Below are positions 1 through 5,590 of a DNA stretch of 5,590 nt, piece after piece. This stretch comes from an uncultured Oceanospirillaceae bacterium (GTDB taxonomy: Bacteria; Pseudomonadota; Gammaproteobacteria; Pseudomonadales; Balneatricaceae). Position 1 is the stretch's first letter. Each line of letters opens with the position of its first letter. Under the pieces are notes generated by a model. The model ran no database searches, was not told the origin of the DNA, and was given only the letters and a program-made list of their open reading frames with translations. Where the stretch lies: positions 1 through 5,590 of the forward strand of contig CAMIIY010000155.1 in NCBI GenBank assembly GCA_946221045.1, read 5' to 3'. A program made the translations under genes and the position numbers.

Positions 1-158
<158 letters not shown>

Positions 159-195
159 TTAATCACTTGAAATGATCCAGCGGCCCCGGAATATG

Positions 196-224
196 ATTTT
201 TATCGTTATCACCCGTTCTGTCGA
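196..224 (-). promoter_or_regulatory. Weak candidate sigma70 promoter for cysB
   Basis: Reading leftwards, TCGACA (219-224, 5 of 6 to TTGACA) is followed after 17 bases by AAAAAT (196-201, 4 of 6 to TATAAT). This would give a leader of about 50 bases before cysB. The -10 is poor, so this is the best candidate in the spacer rather than a firm call. Confidence 0.3.
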
Positions 225-313
225 ACAGGCGTTATAGAAAATAGCGCTGCTCAAAGCGTACTCATAATAACAGCATAGAATAAGAATGCCGGAGATAGGG
301 CAATTTTATGTAT

Positions 314-1420
314 TTAACCTTGACGAGATTTCAGACGGCGAATTTCTTCATCCTGCACAATCAATTTTTTCTCAAGCGACGCGAGCTTGCCAAGCGTTCG
401 ACCTAACTCCTCGTCTTTATCCTTGTACTGGATACGCACTGAATTTTCGCGACGCACATGCTCATTACTGGCAGCCATCTGTTTTTGTCGCTGCATTTTC
501 ATTTCTTCTTCCAAGCCCTTGATTCTATCTTCCAAGCGCTTGTTTTTATTAATTTCTGCTAACAACTGACTATTCAGTTTAGAGATTTCACGCACATGGG
601 AGCTGTGATCGTGTTTAACATGTTTCAGGTGCTCATCCAGATTTTTAATCTGGGTTTTCTGCATATCCTGTTTCACATCCTTACGGGCAATCTCCGCCTG
701 CAGCTCCTGGATATTGCGTGTCAACGCCGCCTCTTTTTTACCGGCTTCTTCTCTGAGCTTATCCAGGGCTGTACGATAATGGCGCGCGTCCGCTTCGGCT
801 TTGCCAATACTGTCCATTGTGTGGCGCTGCTCATCCTTGATACGCATATCAAATTTGCGCTTATGTTCTTCATGCACTTTGCGCAGATGAGTAAGCTCCT
901 GCTCCATTGCGCTGTACTTCTGGGAGTCCTTGTTACGTAATACCGTCTCATTATCGAGGCTGTCTTTAAGTACTTTCTTCTCTGCTTCAAGCGCTTTAAT
1001 CAGTGTCCTGAACTCTTCATTGAGTGCTGTCTCAGTACGCAGCTGCTCCTCAAGATTCAGTACCTTCTCCCGTGTTTCATTAAGGACACGATCCGATTCA
1101 CGGGAAAGGCTGTCAACTTCCAGACTTCCATCATAATGCGATTGATTATGCAGCGAATTTGTTGCTTCCTGGATCGCAAGCTGCCACAACCGGCTAAAGG
1201 ACTGATGCAGGCTATCAGGCACTTCCGGAAAAGCCATATCTACCGGTGTAAGCGCCAGCCGTTCCGGTGCCATTTTCCACCAGGATCTGAAGCCCTCAGC
1301 CACAGCATCCTCAGGCAGCCCCATAGACTCAGCAATTAAACTTTGTGTAGGCTGCAAGCCCGCCAGCAACAAACGGTCGGCCGTCGAATAGATTACTTCG
1401 ATATCCACTGAATCACTCAT
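314..1420 (-). CDS. KfrA_N-like DNA-binding protein with a long coiled coil, function unknown
   Basis: This 368-residue protein has two parts. Residues about 5-50 (YSTADRLLLAGLQPTQSLIA, then a second helical stretch ending FRSWW) resemble the KfrA_N head, a helical DNA-binding domain known from plasmid KfrA and the transposon cointegrate-resolution protein TnpT. Residues about 70-90 are a linker helix. From about residue 100 to the C-terminus the chain is almost uninterrupted charged heptad-like sequence (for example LNLEEQLRTETALNEE), with almost no proline or glycine, as expected for a long coiled coil. There is no signal peptide or membrane segment, so it should be cytoplasmic or nucleoid-associated. 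The ATG follows a usable AAGGGA ten bases upstream that overlaps the rluC stop codon; the 14-base gap suggests co-transcription and coupled translation with rluC. KfrA proteins bind DNA and oligomerise through their coiled coils; a nucleoid-structuring or autoregulatory role here is inference. No gene name can be given with confidence. Confidence 0.88.
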   Translation of the reverse strand: MSDSVDIEVIYSTADRLLLAGLQPTQSLIAESMGLPEDAVAEGFRSWWKMAPERLALTPVDMAFPEVPDSLHQSFSRLWQLAIQEATNSLHNQSHYDGSLEVDSLSRESDRVLNETREKVLNLEEQLRTETALNEEFRTLIKALEAEKKVLKDSLDNETVLRNKDSQKYSAMEQELTHLRKVHEEHKRKFDMRIKDEQRHTMDSIGKAEADARHYRTALDKLREEAGKKEAALTRNIQELQAEIARKDVKQDMQKTQIKNLDEHLKHVKHDHSSHVREISKLNSQLLAEINKNKRLEDRIKGLEEEMKMQRQKQMAASNEHVRRENSVRIQYKDKDEELGRTLGKLASLEKKLIVQDEEIRRLKSRQG

Positions 1421-1430
1421 GCTTATTCAA

Positions 1431-1436
1431 TCCCTT
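1431..1436 (-). promoter_or_regulatory. Ribosome binding site of the coiled-coil gene, overlapping the rluC stop
   Basis: AAGGGA on the minus strand lies ten bases before the ATG at 1420 and shares bases with the TAA stop of rluC (1435-1437). Ribosomes finishing rluC would end at this site, consistent with translational coupling. Confidence 0.65.
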
Positions 1437-2397
1437 ACTCACTACTTTCCAGACGCGCCAGTGCATCGGTCAACCCTGACTCTAATGGCGCATTAACAAC
1501 CTCTCGTCCACCCTCAGGCAGAGGGAAACGCAACTCAGCCGCATGTAAAAATAAACGATTAAAACCAAAGTGTTTCATCTCTGCATTTACAGCATCAATA
1601 CCGTACTTTGGGTCACCAATTATTGGATAGCCTGCAAACTGACAATGCACCCTGATCTGGTGTGTTCTGCCGGTTACAGGACGAGCCTCAACCAGCGTGG
1701 CAACTGCGCCGAAACGCCGCAAGACTCTGAATTCGGTTAACGAAGGCTTTCCATCCGGTGCAACTTTGACTACACGTTCACCGGATTTCAGCTCGTTTTT
1801 CCGCAAGGGCGCATCCACCTTATCCCTGCGCTGCGGCCAGCGACCATCCACCAGCGCATGATAAATTTTAGTCACCTGTTTGCGCTGCAACGCTTCATGC
1901 ATAAATTTCAGGGCGCTGCGCTTTTTCGCCAACAGGATACAACCAGAGGTATCCCTGTCCAAACGATGCACCAACTCAAGAAACTTCAGCTGAGGCCGCA
2001 TCTGGCGAAAGCATTCGATCAGTCCTAGGCTGACACCACTGCCTCCATGGACCGCCAGACCGGATGGTTTGTTCACCGCAATGTAATCGCGACTCTCAAA
2101 TAAAATGGCCTGCTCCAGAATTGTCGTCAGTTGTTCGCTGGCTTTCGGCGCTTCCGCGCGCTCAGCAACCCGCACAGGAGGCACCCGGATAGAATCTTGT
2201 GCCTGAAGCCGGTATTCGGGTTTCACCCGTTTTTTATTAACCCGGACCTCCCCTTTACGCAAAATACGATAAACCAGGCTTTTTGGCACGCCTTTAAGCT
2301 CAGTGATCAAAAAGTTATCGATGCGCTGACCGGCCTGTTCAGGCTCAATTTCTATAAAACGCACCTGCTGAGATACAGGTTTTGAAGTGACCGACAT
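1435..2397 (-). CDS. rluC: 23S rRNA pseudouridine synthase RluC (RluA/RluC family)
   Basis: This 320-residue enzyme converts specific uridines of 23S rRNA to pseudouridine; E. coli RluC acts at positions 955, 2504 and 2580. Residues about 23-85 form the S4 RNA-binding domain (AGQRIDNFL, then [20 protein letters not shown]). The catalytic domain follows: [13 protein letters not shown] at 109-121, then HRLDRDTSG at 144-152 with the catalytic aspartate D147, RTHQIRVH at 244-251, and a RLFLHAAEL segment near 281-289. Length and motif order match E. coli RluC closely, which separates it from RluD and RluA. The ATG start leaves a short family-typical lead of about 20 residues before AGQRID, although no strong Shine-Dalgarno sequence precedes it. 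The gene is divergent from rne and is the first of a likely two-gene unit with the coiled-coil gene. Family assignment is secure; the exact target sites are inferred from homology. Confidence 0.96.
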   Translation of the reverse strand: MSVTSKPVSQQVRFIEIEPEQAGQRIDNFLITELKGVPKSLVYRILRKGEVRVNKKRVKPEYRLQAQDSIRVPPVRVAERAEAPKASEQLTTILEQAILFESRDYIAVNKPSGLAVHGGSGVSLGLIECFRQMRPQLKFLELVHRLDRDTSGCILLAKKRSALKFMHEALQRKQVTKIYHALVDGRWPQRRDKVDAPLRKNELKSGERVVKVAPDGKPSLTEFRVLRRFGAVATLVEARPVTGRTHQIRVHCQFAGYPIIGDPKYGIDAVNAEMKHFGFNRLFLHAAELRFPLPEGGREVVNAPLESGLTDALARLESSE

Positions 2398-2424
2398 AAA
2401 TACTGACTAAATAGGGTTAACGAA

Positions 2425-2453
2425 TTGATGCATATGGGGTTTACTGCTATATT
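2425..2453 (+). promoter_or_regulatory. Sigma70 promoter of rne
   Basis: TTGATG (2425-2430) and TATATT (2448-2453) are separated by exactly 17 bases. The -10 matches five of six consensus positions and is preceded by TGC, an extended -10 motif. Transcription would start near 2460 and give a leader of about 430 bases, comparable with the long leader (about 360 bases) known for E. coli rne. Confidence 0.7.
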
Positions 2454-2456
2454 CTA
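2451..2456 (-). promoter_or_regulatory. Candidate -10 element for rluC, overlapping the rne -10
   Basis: TAGAAT on the minus strand matches TATAAT at five of six positions and would start transcription about 50 bases before rluC. No good -35 is seen at 16-18 bases, so it would be weak or activator-dependent. It shares three bases (2451-2453) with the rightward -10. Confidence 0.35.
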
Positions 2457-2756
2457 CCGCTGCCGTGATCCGATGGCTTTACTTTTTTCGAATCCCGCAT
2501 TACGGCATGTCTGCCGCACAGGATACAGATAGCAGGCCAGACAGCAAAGTAACTGAATTAACACAGCTTTTCACCCAGCCGGACACGTATCGGTTGGCGA
2601 TGGAGATGCACCCGAACCAGGAACCTGCCTCTGATAAGTGGCAGCCACAACCAGTCAGAAGAAAAACATTGGTTCGGGATTCCTCCATCAGGACATCCAG
2701 CCTGCCAGTTGCAGGGGGTCCTAGTAAATCCGCTAGCAGCATCTAGCACCGTTGAA

Positions 2757-2786
2757 TGGCTTCCGGGTACGTCTACCCGGGATCCA
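2757..2786 (+). promoter_or_regulatory. Strong stem-loop in the rne leader (stem IV)
   Basis: TTCCGGGTA and TACCCGGGA pair around a CGTC loop (one U-G pair), extended below a single C-U mismatch by TGG/CCA. It is the most stable-looking compact hairpin in the leader. No U-tract follows, so it is not a terminator. Confidence 0.6.
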
Positions 2787-2867
2787 CTCCGGTTCTGTGG
2801 TCTGCCGCTAGCCCTGGATAGGTCCAGAAACCGGATACGGGCAATTGTGCTCGTTCGATGAGTGAAA

Positions 2868-2887
2868 AGCGTTCACAAGAGAACGCT
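2868..2887 (+). promoter_or_regulatory. Hairpin abutting the rne start codon and holding its ribosome binding site
   Basis: AGCGTTC (2868-2874) and GAACGCT (2881-2887) form a perfect 7-bp stem around ACAAGA. The best Shine-Dalgarno candidate, AAGAGA (2877-2882, five bases before the ATG), lies in the loop and the start of the 3' arm. The last stem base is directly adjacent to the ATG at 2888. Folding would be expected to limit ribosome access; that effect is inference. Confidence 0.6.
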
Positions 2888-5590
2888 ATGAAAAGAATGC
2901 TGATTAACGCAACCCAGCCAGAAGAGTTGCGTGTAGCGCTGGTTGATGGCCAGCGACTCTATGATCTGGATATCGAATCCGATTCCAGAGAACAGAAAAA
3001 AGCCAATATTTATAAAGGCAAAATCACCCGCATTGAGCCCAGTCTGGAAGCTGCGTTTGTCGATTATGGTGCCGAACGCCATGGTTTCCTGCCGCTGAAA
3101 GAGATCTCTCGCGAATACTTCTCGCAAAAGCCCAGCCGTGGCAGCCGTCCCAATATCAAAGAAGTGCTGAAAGAAGGCACTGAAGTGATTGTACAGGTCG
3201 ACAAAGAAGAGCGAGGCAACAAAGGCGCCGCCCTGACAACCTTTATCAGCCTGGCTGGCCGCTACCTGGTTCTGATGCCCAATAACCCTCGGGCAGGCGG
3301 TATCTCACGTCGCATTGAAGGCGATGATCGTACGCAGCTTAAAGAAGCGCTGGCCGGTGTAACCATCCCTAACCAGATGGGCATCATTATCCGTACTGCG
3401 GGCGTAGGACGCTCTTCTGAAGAACTGCAATGGGACCTGGATTACCTGAACACCCTCTGGGAAGCAATTACTCAGGCGTCAAATGAGCGCGGCGCTCCCT
3501 TCCTGATCTATCAGGAAAGCAACGTTGTAATCCGTGCCGTTCGCGATTACCTGCGCGCCGATATTGGTGAAGTGCTGATTGATGACCCTCAGGTGTTTGA
3601 AGACGCGAAAACCTTCGTCAAACAGGTGATGCCAACCTACGAGCACAAGATCAAACTCTACACCGAAAAGACACCGCTGTTTAACCGCTTCCAGATTGAA
3701 ACCCAGATTGAAACGGCGTTCCAGCGCGAAGTGACCCTGCCCTCCGGCGGCTCAATCGTTATTGATCCTACCGAAGCACTGGTGTCCATCGATATCAACT
3801 CGGCCCGTGCAACCCGTGGTGGTGATATCGAAGAAACGGCTTTGCAAACCAACCTGGAAGCCGCTGAAGAGATTGCTCGCCAGCTGCGCCTGCGTGATAT
3901 TGGCGGTCTGATCGTGATCGATTTTATCGACATGACGCCAATCAAAAACCAGCGCGAAGTAGAAAAACGCCTGCAGGACGTATTGAAAGTGGACCGTGCC
4001 CGGGTACAGATGGGCCGCATTTCACGTTTTGGTTTGCTGGAGATGTCACGCCAGCGGCTACGTCCGTCACTGGCTGAAAGCCGTGGTGAAGTCTGCCCAC
4101 GCTGTAATGGCCAGGGAACCATTCGCGACACCGAGTCTCTCGCGCTGTCAATTCTGCGCCTGATTGAAGAAGAGTCCGGCAAAGAGCGTACCGCGCAAAT
4201 TCGGGCCATTCTGCCTGTGACCGTAGCCACCTATCTGCTGAATGAAAAGCGTAAAGCTGTGCACGATATCGAGCTGCGTCAGGGCGTACGTGTTGTCATC
4301 GTGCCGAACCCGAACATGGAAACACCCCATTACGAGGTGGTTCGCCTGCGTGATGATCACACCGTTTCTACAACCAATGATGCCAGTTACACGCTTCAGC
4401 CTGAGGCCGAAGAGGTTGATCTGGTTCAGGTAGCAACAACACCTGCCAGCAGCGGTCGGGAACAGGCAGCTGTTCGTAGTGTTGCACCTGCAGCACCGGC
4501 ACCGGCTTCCACAACAACTGCCGTTGAAACCAAAACCGCAGATACCAGCAAACCGGATTCCAAAAGCTCCCTGGGCCACCGGGTCCTGAATGTTTTTAAA
4601 GGTCTGTTTGGATCACCTGCGCCTGTAAGCAAGCCAGCGGAAGAGAAAGAAACAAAACCGCAGCCAAAGCGGAACCGCAGTGAACGTCCATCCGGTAACA
4701 ACCAGGGCAACAGCAACCGCCGTAATCGCCGCCGTGATAACGACCGACGCAACAAAGCTGACCGTCAGAATGATGAAATAATCACCCTGGAACCGGAATC
4801 CAACCTGCCACCACTGGGCGAGCAGGAGGAAAAAACCAAACGTCGTCGCCGTCGCCGTCGCGGAGAACGTCAGGCTGACAACGAAAATACTCCGGTTACA
4901 GAAATTCAGGACAAGAACAGCAGCGAAAACAATGCGGCTGAGGGTGAAACGGATCAGCGTAATCCACGCCGCCGTGGTCGCCGTCGTCGCGGTGGTGAGC
5001 GCCAGGCAGAACGTTCAGGCCCGGCACCAGCGGCTGAAGCAACCGTTGCTCCGGTTGACAAAAACGCTGCACCCGCTGAATCCCCGGTTGCTGAAACAGC
5101 AACTGAGGCTAAATCAGCACAGGAAACTCAGGATGTGACTGCTGTTACACCAGCAAACGCACAAACAGCAGAAACGGCTACTGAAACTGATGCGGCCACC
5201 GCCATTTCAGACACAGGCTCCAGCGTAGAAAATACCGAACCGGCAGAACAGCCAGCGTCCAGCGAAGCAGCGATAGCTTCTGAGCCGGCTACCGCAGAGA
5301 CGGTTACTGAAGACGCCGTTGCTCAACCTGAACCGCTTGCAGCCGAAGCGCAAACGACGGAAGTCGAGCCTCAGTTGACACAGGAGGACGGTAATGCCGA
5401 ACAAACAGCGCCTGAAGAGAGCATTCCTGCAGCCAGTGACGAAAGCTCTGTTCCAGTTGACAGCCAGGAAGGCGAAACACTGTCTGAACCGGAACCAGCA
5501 GCCCCTGTCACCGAAGTAACAGCAGAGCCAGTCGCTGATGTGACTGAAGAGACTGTTGAAGCAGAGAGCACTGCAGAAACAGATCATTCA
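2888..5590 (+). CDS. rne: Ribonuclease E (endoribonuclease, degradosome scaffold), C-terminus beyond window
   Basis: 901 codons are present with no stop before the right edge. RNase E starts bulk mRNA decay and matures 5S/9S rRNA and tRNAs at the inner membrane. The catalytic half matches E. coli RNase E nearly throughout: an S1 domain (about 36-125) with RNA-contacting F57, F67 and K112; the 5'-monophosphate sensor R169/T170; magnesium-binding aspartates D302 ([13 protein letters not shown]) and D345 (VIDFIDM), equivalent to E. coli D303 and D346; the zinc-link CPRC at 403-406; and a small dimerisation domain to about 515. The other half is disordered: an amphipathic membrane helix ([15 protein letters not shown], 561-575), three Arg-rich RNA-binding stretches (594-621, 651-661, 691-709), then an acidic Ala/Glu/Thr tail from 710. 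ATG 2888 gives the family's [10 protein letters not shown] opening; an in-frame ATG at 2858 would add ten residues but lacks a ribosome binding site. The presence of RNase E rather than the shorter RNase G is clear from the C-terminal half. Confidence 0.98.
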   Translation, partial: MKRMLINATQPEELRVALVDGQRLYDLDIESDSREQKKANIYKGKITRIEPSLEAAFVDYGAERHGFLPLKEISREYFSQKPSRGSRPNIKEVLKEGTEVIVQVDKEERGNKGAALTTFISLAGRYLVLMPNNPRAGGISRRIEGDDRTQLKEALAGVTIPNQMGIIIRTAGVGRSSEELQWDLDYLNTLWEAITQASNERGAPFLIYQESNVVIRAVRDYLRADIGEVLIDDPQVFEDAKTFVKQVMPTYEHKIKLYTEKTPLFNRFQIETQIETAFQREVTLPSGGSIVIDPTEALVSIDINSARATRGGDIEETALQTNLEAAEEIARQLRLRDIGGLIVIDFIDMTPIKNQREVEKRLQDVLKVDRARVQMGRISRFGLLEMSRQRLRPSLAESRGEVCPRCNGQGTIRDTESLALSILRLIEEESGKERTAQIRAILPVTVATYLLNEKRKAVHDIELRQGVRVVIVPNPNMETPHYEVVRLRDDHTVSTTNDASYTLQPEAEEVDLVQVATTPASSGREQAAVRSVAPAAPAPASTTTAVETKTADTSKPDSKSSLGHRVLNVFKGLFGSPAPVSKPAEEKETKPQPKRNRSERPSGNNQGNSNRRNRRRDNDRRNKADRQNDEIITLEPESNLPPLGEQEEKTKRRRRRRRGERQADNENTPVTEIQDKNSSENNAAEGETDQRNPRRRGRRRRGGERQAERSGPAPAAEATVAPVDKNAAPAESPVAETATEAKSAQETQDVTAVTPANAQTAETATETDAATAISDTGSSVENTEPAEQPASSEAAIASEPATAETVTEDAVAQPEPLAAEAQTTEVEPQLTQEDGNAEQTAPEESIPAASDESSVPVDSQEGETLSEPEPAAPVTEVTAEPVADVTEETVEAESTAETDHS
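4838..5014 (+). repeat. Two similar Arg-rich modules inside RNase E
   Basis: Residues 651-664 ([14 protein letters not shown]) and 696-709 ([14 protein letters not shown]) share a poly-Arg run followed by GERQA, about 45 residues apart and joined by an acidic/Asn-rich linker. The codons are mixed (CGT/CGC, and ACGTCAGGCT against GCGCCAGGCA), so the similarity is clearer in protein than in DNA. Both are likely RNA- or partner-binding linear motifs. Confidence 0.5.

Larger units (their letters stand above)
2460..2887 (+). promoter_or_regulatory. Long structured 5' leader of rne, probable feedback-control element
   Basis: No convincing gene lies here, but the plus-strand RNA can form a series of stem-loops. 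Stem I: 2599-2605 pairs with 2683-2689 (7 bp), then an internal loop, then 2611-2619 with 2670-2678 (9 bp, CCCGAACCA/TGGTTCGGG), capped by a small hairpin at 2625-2644. Stem II: 2690-2694 with 2718-2722 enclosing CCTGC/GCAGG (2701-2715). Stem III: GCTAG/CTAGC (2732-2747). Stem IV: 2757-2786, 12 bp with one mismatch. Stem V: 2788-2797 with 2825-2835, 10 bp with one bulged A. A final hairpin abuts the start codon. In E. coli the rne leader carries conserved stem-loops through which RNase E controls its own mRNA (Rfam rne5 family). Homology to that element is inferred from position and structure, not from sequence identity. Confidence 0.6.

Noticed and set aside
212..229. Hairpin downstream of the coiled-coil gene as a rho-independent terminator
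   Set aside because: The 7-bp stem is followed on the leftward RNA by UGAUAACGAUAAAAAUC, with no run of U, so it does not meet the usual pattern.
287..302. TGCC/GGCA inverted repeat just after the coiled-coil gene as a terminator
   Set aside because: Only four base pairs around an eight-base loop; upstream position and mild T-richness are suggestive, but the stem is too short to support a call.
596..940. Rightward 114-codon hydrophobic frame
   Set aside because: It is the complement of the Lys/Glu-rich coiled coil, which automatically gives Phe/Leu-rich, membrane-like translations on the other strand.
2465..2746. Rightward 93-codon frame with GTG start in the rne leader
   Set aside because: No ribosome binding site, no recognisable protein family, and it runs through the paired arms of several stem-loops, which explains the sequence better. 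The overlapping leftward frames at 2500-2742 and 2558-2749 fail for the same reasons.
3658..4230. Leftward 190-codon frame antisense to rne
   Set aside because: Ser/Arg-rich translation typical of the reverse complement of a conserved coding region; it lies wholly inside the certain RNase E catalytic domain.
4148..4755. Leftward frames of 143 and 109 codons antisense to rne
   Set aside because: Composition (Cys/Gly- and Arg/Leu-rich) is that of antisense shadows of the rne small domain and disordered region; no start signals or family resemblance.

Overview
The window looks like a chromosomal segment of a gammaproteobacterium. This rests on three recognisable genes: an RNase E that matches the enterobacterial/pseudomonad type residue for residue at its active site, a RluC-type pseudouridine synthase encoded divergently from it, and the start of a CysB-type LysR regulator. 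Base composition is moderate, and gene density and codon use look like one coherent genome. The rne/rluC divergent pair is a classic gammaproteobacterial arrangement. A genus cannot be named from the sequence alone; a marine Oceanospirillales- or Pseudomonas-like lineage would be my guess.

Layout, left to right. Positions 1-137 (minus) are the first 45 codons of cysB, running off the left edge. Positions 138-313 are a spacer holding the cysB ribosome binding site, a weak promoter candidate and a small hairpin. Positions 314-1420 (minus) encode a 368-residue protein with a KfrA_N-like DNA-binding head and a very long coiled coil. Positions 1435-2397 (minus) are rluC; the two genes are 14 bases apart and are probably co-transcribed, rluC first. 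Positions 2398-2887 are a 490-base intergenic region. It holds a good sigma70 promoter pointing right, a partly overlapping -10 pointing left, and a roughly 430-base, strongly structured rne leader. Positions 2888-5590 (plus) are rne, 901 codons, open at the right edge.

How the genes fit together. RNase E and RluC both act on RNA (mRNA decay and rRNA processing; 23S rRNA modification) and share one control region. The rne leader contains several stem-loops in series. It ends in a perfect 7-bp hairpin that abuts the start codon and holds the likely Shine-Dalgarno sequence, which fits the leader-based feedback control known for E. coli rne. The least understood item is the KfrA-like coiled-coil protein, a type best known from plasmids and transposons but here placed between rluC and cysB. 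No transposase, tRNA, rRNA, CRISPR array or convincing rho-independent terminator was seen.
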